Positions 35,256 through 44,734 of a DNA stretch of 64,000 nucleotides are shown piece after piece. The number at the start of each line of letters is the position of its first letter. Within the stretch, counting starts at the first letter, position 1. The DNA comes from Exophiala sp. HKRS030 (lineage: Eukaryota; Ascomycota; Eurotiomycetes; Chaetothyriales; Herpotrichiellaceae), in assembly GCA_023897205.1 (NCBI GenBank), contig JAHWDD010000014.1:434001-498000 (forward strand), in the 5' to 3' direction. The notes beneath the pieces are model-generated. The model had not been told where the DNA came from. It saw nothing but the letters and a program-made list of their open reading frames with translations, and did not search any database. A program made the translations under genes and the position numbers.

Positions 35256-37211
35256 ATGTCAGATAAAGAGATCTCCATTGCCAGGGAAATCAGTGGCCAA
35301 ATAGTGCAGCTAACACGAAAGCCTGAAGATGTAGCTAGTCTTCCAGTAGTTGCAGCTGCAACTTCGATAGCCTTTGTGATCTGGGTGAGGAAGCCTTAAT
35401 ATCTACGAAAGCATCAAGGCATTGACCTTGATTCTCTTCACTGGCAGTGTCTTTGTTCGGTCGTTTATCGTCTTTACTTTCACCCTCTGTCGCAGTATCA
35501 GGGGCCATTGCTTTGGCGTATCAGCATCTTGCCCAGTCTTTACTGGGCATGGACAGGCGACAGGCATCTCGCCATCGACAAACTGCACAAAAGATATGGT
35601 ACTTTCTGCTTCTACTTTGAACTTGTTTCCCGAGTCTGAACTACCACTGACCAGAACAAGGCAAAGTTGTTCGGGTAGAACCGAATCTGGTCTCGATATG
35701 CACTCCGAATGCAATTAAAAGTCCGTAACATCTGTATCGAAAAGGTGATGATTCAGGATTGCTGACTGTCTCCAGCAATGTACGGTCCAGGAACTCGCTT
35801 CGAAAAGGTATGTGAATGAGAATGACGATTGGACTACCCCTAACGTCTCAACCAGGCCATGTTCTACACTCGAGGACCCAAGGAAAAGCAGCTCCTCGTC
35901 GTAAGTGGTGTTTCTCAAAGATGGAAATATAGTCACTAAAGCCTGAACAAAGAATCTGGCCAGCACGACTGACAAAGTCGTTCACGCTCGCAAGCGAAGA
36001 ATCATCTCGTATGCTATGAGCGAGTCTGCCATCAGGTCTTACGAACCCGTCATATTAGACAAGATCCGGCTATTTTGTAAGCAACTGCCCGATGCCAATA
36101 CATTTGGTGGTGAATACAAAAATATGTCTCGGTGGTTTTCCTATCTCACCTACGACATCATGGGAACGCTCACCTTCAGCCAGAGTTATGATATGCTCAC
36201 TAAAGACGACCACCATTTCATCCAGCCCTTGATTGATGCTTATCAGCATAGCCAGGTCATTGTAAGTTCAGGCCTTTCTCGAGACCGCTTTTAGACGCTA
36301 AAGAAGGGGTCCTTCAGTTGGGAACATATCCCAAGATCGAACATTGGGGGTTGGCCCCTCTTTTGTTCTTAAAAATCATGTCGGACAACAAGAGATTTCG
36401 CTCCTATGTCGACAAGCAAGTATCTTATCGCATAAAACAGGAGAAGTCGGGTAATGGCCCGGCTGATATTTTTAAGCTCCTCCTCAATCATAAGGACAAG
36501 GAAACTGGGGAGAGCATGGGATTCAAGGAACTCTCTGACGAGGCTGTGGTTCTCATCATTGCTGGTAAGTAAGCTATATCTTAAAGGACAATGCGGAGGG
36601 TCTAACTCCGGTCAGCCAGCGATACAACCGGAACAGCTCTCTCGGGCCTTTATTTCTACCTAGCTCGCTACCCGGAGTGCTACAACAAACTCAAGCAAGA
36701 AATTCGAACCACCTTCTCCTCTGTCGACGATATTCTCGGCGGGAAAAAATTGCTAGAGTGTAAGTACATGCGAGCCTGTGTCGATGAAGCGCTTCGAATG
36801 TCTCCCGGTGTCCCTGGCTATCTGACAAGGGAAGCACCTGAGGGAGGCACCATCGACGGATACTACATGCCACCCGCTGCTCAAGTCGGGGTCCCAACTT
36901 GGACAGTTCATCGCGACCCCGACGTCTACCCCGACCCCCAGATCTTCAAACCAGAGCGCTGGATGGTTGATTCTGAGGAACAGATTCAGAAATTACGGTC
37001 GTGTTGGTACCCATTCAGCACAGGTACCCGTGGATGCATTGGTAAAAATATGGCTTACCACTCCATCTACTTGACCGTTGCTCGGCTGGCGTACTCGTTT
37101 GAGATTAAATCTCGCGATCCCCTGCCTCTCGAGTTTCACGTCAAGGATCACTTCGCAGCAGGAGAGAAAAACGGACCTTTTCTCAAGTTTATACCTGTCT
37201 CGACCAGTTAG
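35256..37211 (+). CDS. Cytochrome P450, eight exons
   Basis: Exons 35256-35384, 35448-35598, 35661-35720, 35776-35807, 35856-35900, 35953-36261, 36318-36564, 36616-37211; 522 residues. The heavily split 5' half was rebuilt from splice sites and family pattern: TM segment, then VVYRLYFHPLSQYQGP (proline-rich hinge region), KVVRVEPNLVSI, the C-helix region HARKRRIISYAMS, the I-helix AGASDTTGTA (split by intron 7), ExxR in VDEALRMSP, FKPERW and the haem loop FSTGTRGCIGKNMA. The layout resembles benzoate 4-hydroxylase/trichothecene-type fungal P450s, though I cannot fix a CYP family. It lies head-on to the dithiol oxidase gene (287 bp between stops). The 32- and 45-bp exons make automatic gene models here error-prone. 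Confidence 0.85.
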
Positions 37212-37497
37212 ATAGTAGAAGCAGAGAATCGCAATGATGAATCAAAGTATTGAAGTATAGAGACTGTATGGCAGTAATTCATTCTATCAAAGAAATTTTA
37301 GGACCAGCGTCAAAGACGAAATGAGCCTCTGCACCTCGGCAGATCTAAGGTCGTAGACGAGGCAGCTACAAGTGGTTGACAAGGCTATAAACTTTGCAGG
37401 AGTAGATAATGGACAGATGGAGAGCTTACTGCCTCTCGAACACCCTAAACAATCACGAAAAGACACTTTTAAGAGTCTATGTTGTCTCATACATCAA

Positions 37498-38685
37498 CTA
37501 ACACAAACCTTGACGGGATGCGAGGATCTCCTGCAGATTCTCTGCGGCCAATTGCTGGGTCATGACGGCTGCAACATTCGAGCCTATTCAGAGAAGATAT
37601 CAGTTAGAGACAAGAACGAAGGTGTACGGAGGCTGCATTCAAACAGATATCAGCTCGGTTATGGAGATAAGACGACGTACCTGAGCTGACTGCGTTCGTG
37701 GCTGCCTTGAGCGCTGTTGCAGCATCGCCAGCAATAAACACTCCTGGCACCGTAGTGACACCCCCAAGCTCGACACCCTTAATGATCTCTCCCATGACAG
37801 GATGGACTTCGACCTCCAGTCCAAGTTGGTCAATCAGGTGTCTACTGGACAATGCGGTTATCGGTCTGTCAGTCAAGTAACCGACGTGAGTGCTATTTCC
37901 ATCTTCGAACACGACGTTGACTCCGATATTCGGCGCTTGCTCAGGCACAAGTCGTGCAATCCTGCGACTCTCGATCTTGAAACCTAGAGCGCGAACAGTT
38001 TCCAGGGTCTTCTGCATAGGCTCGGTGTCTGGGATTAGGCCGTTACTGAATATAATCGGTGGTCCAGACGACTCGGTAACTAGGAAAACTACCATCTGGG
38101 CCGCATGGGCAAGGAATGGAGACAGTCCTATGATGCCGACTGGCAAGTGGGAACGTTCGTGACCGTCACAGAATAAACACTGAAATCTAAAACCTGATAT
38201 TAGCAGGCGTGCACCTATGCAAGGAGAATGACCCCAGGAAGGACGAACATATTTTGTGGCCAGTTTTCCTTGTATCCAGGAATATCTGTTGGCAGGACTT
38301 CGACGGAACCTGTAGCCAGGACAAGTTTTCTTCCACGCCAACTCCGTCCCTCGCCATCAGTAGCTTCGAAATAGCTTGGAGAAGGAGTCCTCCCTTCTGT
38401 AATTGTCGGTTCGACCTTCTTGAGCGTAGTAATATCTGCTTCGATGAACTCCGTAGTACCGTACCTCTCAATTTGTTCTCTGGCGATTCGGCGAAACTCC
38501 CCAGGCGGAGTGCAATCCCTGGTCAACACATTGTGAATCTCATGTGCACCCTCGTTTCTGAAGCCTGCATTCTGCGGCCGAGTGAAGACGACCTTGGTGC
38601 GGTGAACTCTGGACAATCCCAGGGCGGTAGAAAGGCCAGCAGGGCCAGCACCAATGATTAAAGCGTCATATATAGCAGTCTTCAT
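37498..38685 (-). CDS. FAD dithiol oxidase, thioredoxin-reductase-like (GliT homologue)
   Basis: Exons 38249-38685, 37681-38186, 37498-37583; introns of 62 and 97 bp; 342 residues. FAD-binding GAGPAG at residues 12-17, the redox pair C149-L-F-C152 followed by DGHE, and the second FAD motif PGVFIAGDAA. GliT-type enzymes (about 335 residues) oxidise the ETP dithiol to the transannular disulfide and so also give self-resistance to the producer. The first intron splits the codon just before the CxxC block, and only the spliced form restores the IFQCLFC reading. It is divergent from a P450 gene, with a full cluster motif between them at 39250. Confidence 0.93.
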
Positions 38686-39572
38686 TGTTGGTGGAAGAAA
38701 CCGCTTATAGGAATCGGAAATAGAAAGCAATTGCGAGGTTGTTTGATGAGACTGAATCCAGACGAAAAGTCCGCCAAAAGTGCGATAGACGAGCGTCTCC
38801 TATATAGTGTATTCCGTTTCACACTGACCGAGGGAACATGCTCATCTTGTCCTCACCTTGGCAGAGCAGAAAGATTGATGTATCTCTCCTCCGAAAAAGT
38901 CTCCGACACTTCTGAACCAACTACAAACTTACTGAATTCTCCAGTTGCGATCTAGAATATTCATCAACATACGTACGTTGCGAAGACAAATCAAACAGTA
39001 TTGCATCATTCTTTGGGCGAGCTGCTCGGGGTTAGAATCATTGTTGTGTACGGAGACTATGATTTGACCGTCAGGTGAGCGTTCGCAACATTACGAGGAC
39101 GGGGAGGCTGGACGGAGACTTTTGGGTGGCGCGCTATGGCGCCGAGACTGCCCCCACAACCATTGTCAACCGTGTCCTGCTGCACATGTTCTCCCAAACT
39201 TGTCAGCAATAAGAAAGTCGATGATCACCTGTGTCGCGAGCGAGCTGCACGGTCCGTTCGGTGTTATTTTGCTTTCTGGAAGACTAGGGGTCTTGCGAGG
39301 TTCCGTGAGCCACCTTTCCGTCGATTTTAGTGAGCGTGCAGGACACCAGACTGTACCTTGACACAGGTAAGAGAGGACACTGGATATTTCGTGAGGTCCG
39401 ATACCGAGCATATCGAGCCCTGCAGTGGGTCGGTCCGGTCTCTTCATAAGCAAGATATCGTTGAACTATGTGAGCTAGTAAAGCCACAACGAAAAGTCAT
39501 AACGCCTCTCGTTCGTATCCCAGCCGAGTGAATTTGACGTTGGGTGCTTGCTATATCATCGCTGTCACTAAC
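38686..39572. promoter_or_regulatory. Divergent promoter region, dithiol oxidase / P450
   Basis: 887 bp between two divergent ATGs, no gene inside. Contains the full motif CGGTCCGTTCGG at 39250-39261 (312 bp from the P450 ATG, 565 bp from the oxidase ATG). Confidence 0.5.
39250..39261 (+). promoter_or_regulatory. Cluster promoter motif CGGNCCGNTCGG (site 3)
   Basis: CGGTCCGTTCGG, identical to site 1 although the flanking DNA differs. Confidence 0.65.
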
Positions 39573-41018
39573 ATGGGGAAAGGCGAGATTCCACTGGATG
39601 TGCACCCTCTCGAGGGTCCCTCGCCCCCGATCGTTCACATCCCGCGCGAGGTACGACAGTCTGACAAGGTCAACGAAGCCTACAACCAAGCGTTAAATGA
39701 GAATGGTCCTGTGGTAATTGTCCCTCGACATGGCCGCAACGAATACGTCATTGATCATCGATTCGCATATGAGGTTCTCACCGACTCCAAGAACTTTACC
39801 TTTGAAAAGGCAGTGTTCGACCTGCTACACCTGGGGTTTATCGCCCTCTTTGACAATGGTGCGTTTGTCCACGATGTCGACGGGATAGTCGAAACAAGTG
39901 TGCAAACCCGAATGGCCCCCATTGTCGAGCAAGTCTTCCCTGTCTTCCAGTCATATTTCAATCGATTGGCGGACGAAGTGGACGGCAGCGAAAAGGCCAT
40001 GGTTGAATTTCCAGACATCTTCCGACGGGTTCAGCTGGCCGTGGCGCAGGCTATGGTGGTCATGATCCTTGGGAATGAATATTCATCTACTACCACAGGT
40101 ACCCGGTTTGCCGATGTAGCTGTGGCTATGGCCAGTATGACTGGTATGCACGAGAACACGCACGAATGGCCATGGGCCCCATCATTATGGGTGCTACTAA
40201 ACGGCCTCAGCGCCGTATTCTTCACCATCGTGCCTCAATTCTTCTTCGCTATTGTCCCTACGATATGGCGAAACCGCAAAAACCACTTGGAAAATGGCCT
40301 TGCTGCCCATCCTGGCCAATTCGTGCCGCTACTGGATACTCTTCTTGTGAAACACTACCACGATAAAACAGGGATTCGAGCACTAGCAGGTTTTGGATGG
40401 TCGGTCGTCCTTTGTGTGGGCCTGATATTTGCTTCAGTTCATCAGACCGTGGTTGCCGGGTTCTGGGTCCTGATCAAGCTGGCAGAAAAGCAGGATGAAT
40501 ATCTACCGGCAATTCAGGAGGAATGGAACTCTGCAGCTCCTGACCAAAAGTTGAGCGTGAAGAAGTTAAACGAGCTTGTTCTCCTCGACTCTTTCATCCG
40601 TGAAGTTCTGCGGACAAAGGGCGATACTTGGGGCCCTGTGAGACAAACGACGAGGCCCGTCCGTGTTGGGCCATATGTCCTTCCTAAGAACGCAATGTGT
40701 CTTGTTCTCATAGCTCGAGCGCATCAACACCCGGACAACTATGGGTCAGCAGGCACCACATTCGACGGCTTCCAGTGGCAGAAGAAACAGCGTCCGGCGA
40801 TACAAGGCAATGCCGAGTTCCTGACATTTGGCCTGGGAAGATGGGCGTGCCCAGGCCGACAGCTAGCCATCCACGAGATCAAAATCCTAACATACTTGTT
40901 CTTTTCCAGGTTCGACATCAAGGTCAAAGATGGTAGCTTTCGAGTGTTGAATACGATAAACACGACTTCTGTCCCTCCTGAGGCAAGCTTCTTGTTGCGG
41001 AGGAAGTCTTTTGGTTGA
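39573..41018 (+). CDS. Cytochrome P450, intronless
   Basis: Single exon, first ATG at 39573, 481 residues. No obvious N-terminal anchor. Hydrophobic stretches occur at VLLNGLSAVFFTIVPQFFFAIVPT and WSVVLCVGLIFASVHQTVVAGFWVL, the latter being the I-helix region (ASVHQT where AGxDT is usual). ExxR is in FIREVLRTKGD, and the haem loop is FGLGRWACPGRQLAIHE. The H-Q-T in place of acid-threonine at the I-helix is also seen in several fungal secondary-metabolite P450s. GliC-type P450s hydroxylate the diketopiperazine before glutathione addition; which P450 of this cluster does so cannot be decided from sequence alone. It shares a promoter region with the GliT-like gene. Confidence 0.88.
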   Translation: MGKGEIPLDVHPLEGPSPPIVHIPREVRQSDKVNEAYNQALNENGPVVIVPRHGRNEYVIDHRFAYEVLTDSKNFTFEKAVFDLLHLGFIALFDNGAFVHDVDGIVETSVQTRMAPIVEQVFPVFQSYFNRLADEVDGSEKAMVEFPDIFRRVQLAVAQAMVVMILGNEYSSTTTGTRFADVAVAMASMTGMHENTHEWPWAPSLWVLLNGLSAVFFTIVPQFFFAIVPTIWRNRKNHLENGLAAHPGQFVPLLDTLLVKHYHDKTGIRALAGFGWSVVLCVGLIFASVHQTVVAGFWVLIKLAEKQDEYLPAIQEEWNSAAPDQKLSVKKLNELVLLDSFIREVLRTKGDTWGPVRQTTRPVRVGPYVLPKNAMCLVLIARAHQHPDNYGSAGTTFDGFQWQKKQRPAIQGNAEFLTFGLGRWACPGRQLAIHEIKILTYLFFSRFDIKVKDGSFRVLNTINTTSVPPEASFLLRRKSFG

Positions 41019-41156
41019 GACGGATGTGGAATGAAGGTATAGATAGAAGCAAAGTGGGAATGTGAAGATAGTGTCGAGCAATGCCATGAATATAACATTA
41101 CGTAGGAGATACTCAACCCGTTGGTACTATGAATGATGAATGTTCATTGTCATCGG

Positions 41157-42180
41157 TCAGAGCTTGGATTGTACGCTGTTCTGATTTCGCTGTGCCTTGA
41201 TAAAACCTTTGATAGCAGACTTTGCCTCATGGCTTCTCACCCTTTCTCGTAAAGCCTTCAATTCTGCTGTGTTTGCCTGCAAGAGTCTTTCACGATGTGG
41301 GAGCATCATCAATCTTTTGTTGACAATCAGACTGTCAGGGGGTAACTCCACTAGCCTTGAGGCGGTATCCATCACCACCGACATTAGTTCGTGACCATTG
41401 ACGAGTTCTGAGATCAACCCAGCACCTCGGAGCTCTTCTGCGCTGATTCTGTCTTGCGCCAACAGCAACTTAGACGCTCGCTGACGTCCGAGGACGTAAG
41501 GAAGTGTGAAACTCGAGCAAGCTTCAGCACACAAACCCCATTTTACAAATGGCACAAAGAAATAGGCCTCTGGCACCGAGTACACGAGGTCGAACAACGC
41601 GATGCTCGTCAACCCGTACCCCACGCCGGGTCCGTTGACTGCTGCAATGAGGATTTTATCAGTTGAGATGAGGAGTTTGTGGTATGCACTTTGTCACAGA
41701 GTCTCACTGTCAGTAACTTGATTACACAGGATGCCCATTCAATACAGAGCTGGGCAACTGGGATGACGTACTCGAGCACTTGTATCGTCGCTTCCGGAAG
41801 GATACTATCATAGCTTTGGGAGTTTGCGTCCAGAAGATCTAAGCCTACGTCTAGGATGAGCTAGACTGGCCTACCTGAGCTCCAGAGCAACTAGTACCTG
41901 TAGTGAAATATTTGCCTTCGCCTGTCTGAATGAGAATGCGCACATTCGGGTTGTCAATAGCCCAGCGCGTCGCAGTCAGCATATCCTGAGGCAATCGTAT
42001 CAGTGTCGGTGCAAAGAGGTGTAGGTAGAGATGTAAACAGTGCATGATAGGATAGCATCATACTTGGAAAGTTTCGTGATTCAAAGAGTTTCCATTTTGA
42101 GGTCGTATGAGTTTGACAAGAGCCACTGAACCAAACAGCTCTAGCGAGATACAATTCAACCGTGGGAGAGGGCAACTCAT
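41157..42180 (-). CDS. Enoyl-CoA hydratase/isomerase (crotonase family)
   Basis: Exons 42064-42180, 41898-41985, 41772-41844, 41157-41688; introns of 78, 53 and 83 bp; 269 residues. Crotonase layout: VALVKLIRPQNGNSLNHE, VRILIQTGEGKYFTTGLDL (first oxyanion-hole strand), AYHKLLISTDKILIAAVNGPGVGYG (second oxyanion-hole strand, G-V-G), FVPFVKWGLCAEACSSFTLP and GAGLISELVNG. The second catalytic Glu of classical hydratases falls at EAC, so hydratase activity is plausible; isomerase, hydrolase or lyase activity is also possible in this fold. No peroxisomal targeting tripeptide is obvious (ends QSKL, an SKL-type end, which could in fact act as PTS1). In the same minus-strand run as the thioesterase and methyltransferase genes. 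Confidence 0.88.
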
Positions 42181-42327
42181 CGTGCGGGCGCGTATAGATC
42201 TACTCCGTGGTCTGCAAGTCCAACCCCCGCAGCAAAGCGAGGTCTCAGCCGATTTTTAAAATGGTTGCGGACCGAAGTCTCGAACAAAGGCTCAGGAGAC
42301 AGGATAGACCGAAGGAGGACAAAATCT

Positions 42328-43044
42328 TCAAAGTCGTGGTCTTGAAGTTACTACCAACATCTCTGCTGTTACACACACTCGGCCATCACCATCCATAATA
42401 GTTGTCGAAAGGTTAATCTTCCGTCCGAGAGTCTCTGACACCTTGACTACTGCTATTATAATTCCAGGCGCTGCGACAGGGTTTTTATATGTAACGTTCA
42501 AAAAAGCAGTTGATGGATCCATCCCGCCGTCCAACCCATAGTGTCTGATTGTCATAATTCCAACCTCATCCACAACCACAGCTAGAAGTCCGCCGTGGCA
42601 TACGCCTTGCTTGCTCGTTAGAGAGGGACCTAAAACTAGGAGGTGTCTTGTCTCTCTCCAAAGCTCACCCGAATATTGTTGAGGGCGATAGCAAAGCAAA
42701 CAATGCGCCAGCACGCCGCCAGCTCCACTTAGAAGATGGTACCAAAGTGAGTCGTGACCTTCATATCTGGGGTCGGGAGCACTGATAGACTCCCAACAGG
42801 ATTCATTCAGGAACCCCTTCACCAATGGTAAGTGTAGAAAAGGCTTGAAGTGGCCGGAATCCATGAGCGGTGAAACGGGGTTGTTATCTGCTGTAGAGGA
42901 ACAAGTGGGAATACGGACACATGGCTTGACTGGACAGTTGTATGTGTTTTGTTCGGTAGTTCTGCGCGGTGATCTTGCATGAGAGCCTGAAATTGAGAGA
43001 TTCACCTGAGGCAGGACCATATTAACCTGCGCAATCCAGAACAT
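42328..43044 (-). CDS. Hotdog-fold thioesterase (PaaI/4HBT type)
   Basis: Read as one exon of 238 residues from the ATG at 43044; a later ATG (43020, MVLPQV) is possible and an unseen intron cannot be excluded. Conserved part: GFLNESCWESISAPDPRYEGHDSLWYHLL, then GVCHGGLLAVVVDEVGIM, the HGG plus D/E helix of the 4HBT hotdog fold, and STAFLNVTYKNPVAAPG. The N-terminal 70 residues are low-complexity and unlike the family, so the true start may lie further in. It should hydrolyse an acyl- or aryl-CoA. It lies between the crotonase and methyltransferase genes on the same strand and, with the two ligases, forms a CoA-dependent side pathway. Confidence 0.8.
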   Translation of the reverse strand: MFWIAQVNMVLPQVNLSISGSHARSPRRTTEQNTYNCPVKPCVRIPTCSSTADNNPVSPLMDSGHFKPFLHLPLVKGFLNESCWESISAPDPRYEGHDSLWYHLLSGAGGVLAHCLLCYRPQQYSGELWRETRHLLVLGPSLTSKQGVCHGGLLAVVVDEVGIMTIRHYGLDGGMDPSTAFLNVTYKNPVAAPGIIIAVVKVSETLGRKINLSTTIMDGDGRVCVTAEMLVVTSRPRL

Positions 43045-43168
43045 CGGTTAGCCGGAGGGTCCGAAATGCACGACTTCGGAGGCCTCTTACGTCTATGTTC
43101 CGTATCATAGTAATCTGCACGCCGCAGACTACACAATCGCATGTCCTAGTCTTACCAATGATTTTAAT

Positions 43169-44090
43169 CTATGCAAGCTCCCCTCGAGCTATAAATCCGG
43201 AGATAGATAGCTCTCTACCAAAGACTCGGGCTTCGAAAGGACGCGGAATCACTACGTAATCGAAATTTTGGCCCATGCCAGCATCTTCATACAACTTTCG
43301 CATCTCCTCTTCGGCGAAACCTTCCTTGTTGACCGTTTTTAAAGTCTCCCTTAGCTTCGTAGATGTAGTTGCATCCGTCTTTACTTTTGTAGAGGCCGGA
43401 ATGCGATCGAGCATCACGCATGTGCCGCCGGGTCGCAGACATTGTCCCAGCCTTTGCATGAGCTTCGCAGGATCCGATACATGGTGCAATGCCATACTCA
43501 CGACGACGATGTCGAAGTCAGAAAGATTCTGTCCAGGGAGAGGACTACGCTCTTCCCCAGCCAACATATCATATTCATACGCCCAGGCCCTGTCTGAGCC
43601 GGAGCCTGTCTCTTCAGCCCACTTATTGTACTCAAAGACCATGCCCGGAGAGATATCAAGCCCGATGGCTTGAGTTACAAATGGTAGCAGTGCCTGAGAT
43701 ATACTGTGAGCTTGATGAAAACCACCTGGGTCGTAGAGAATCTTCCGTCCCGCGTTTTAGCCATGAACAGCGATCCGCTTACCTTGGAAACAGTACCACT
43801 ACCACATGCATAGTCTAGGAGCCTGACTTCCATGCCTCGACGCTTTACAGCATCAGAATCGGTCCATGTGTCTGAAATCCATTTTCTTCTGGCTATAAAC
43901 TCGTTGATAATCGCTTGGATTAGCTCAGCCCAATCGGCCAAGTGAGTAGATGCATCTTTGCTGGACGGCAGAAAAGACGTCAGCTGACTATTTCTTGTGG
44001 ACGTCCTATCCGGACATGATGGTGAACTGAACGACGAGACAACTTTACCTACTCAAAATGATATTTATTGAGAGTCGCGATATCTGTCAT
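43169..44090 (-). CDS. SAM-dependent methyltransferase (GliN-like)
   Basis: Exons 44053-44090, 43783-43960, 43169-43693; introns of 92 and 89 bp; 246 residues. The 38-bp first exon gives MTDIATLNKYHF and is spliced to KDASTHLADWAEL; without it no ATG exists in frame. Class I Rossmann motifs: LLDYACGSGTVSK (motif I, SAM), IGLDISPGMV (motif II), FDIVVVSMALHHVSDP (motif IV), LRPGGTCVMLD (motif V). In gliotoxin biosynthesis GliN N-methylates the amide; related enzymes in other clusters methylate other positions, so the acceptor is inferred. It is divergent from CoA ligase 2 across 644 bp that holds a full cluster motif. Confidence 0.88.
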
Positions 44091-44563
44091 GTTTCCTTGC
44101 TTGCCTGCAGAATGGAGCTCTGTAAACGATGAGATTCAATTGGTAAATTAATCTTGGAGAGCTATATGTACTAGTTCCAGAATAGTTGGGCTTTCCCGGA
44201 CCGAATATATGGCTGACTATGGAATTTAACAGGAGGCAAGCTTTCACTCCTGCGGTTATTATGCGTTGGCAACGCCCTTGACCAAAGAGAAAACTTCAAA
44301 GGTTCCTCAGGATATCCCAGATATTATCCTCGCTGTCTAATTCGGCTATGTTTATCTAAGTTCCTGCTTTGTGTTGTACCATTTCAGCTGCAAGAGCGTA
44401 CAGAAGTTGCCCGGCTTCACTTTGCTACAAGAAATTTCAGGTGTAAAGTGGAGGCGCCCCGGCCACGAAGCGATCGACGAATGAAGCGGCCAGGGGTGAA
44501 ATCACTATAGTGCCGAGTACTAAGCTCGAAGTGTGAGCCAAAGAACATGCGGCCCGAGGCTCG

Positions 44564-44575
44564 CCGATCGGACCG
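44564..44575 (-). promoter_or_regulatory. Cluster promoter motif CGGNCCGNTCGG (site 4)
   Basis: CGGTCCGATCGG on the minus strand, in the 644-bp divergent promoter of the methyltransferase and CoA ligase 2 (160 bp from the ligase ATG). An extra CGACCGA overlaps it on the right. Confidence 0.65.
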
Positions 44576-44734
44576 ACCGATAGAAGTTGACTGTGTAGCA
44601 GATGACTAAGCCTGAGGTACCGCAACGAGGCTGAGCCTCTTGCAACTCTGCTTACAAGCGACACGTACATATCGGATGACACACGAGTATACCTCAACAG
44701 TACATGTGAAGACGGCTTCATTGTTTAGGTGGAG

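Noticed and set aside
44571..44580. GACCGACCGA as an independent second site beside motif 4
   Set aside because: Overlaps the full match and lacks the CGGNCCG core.
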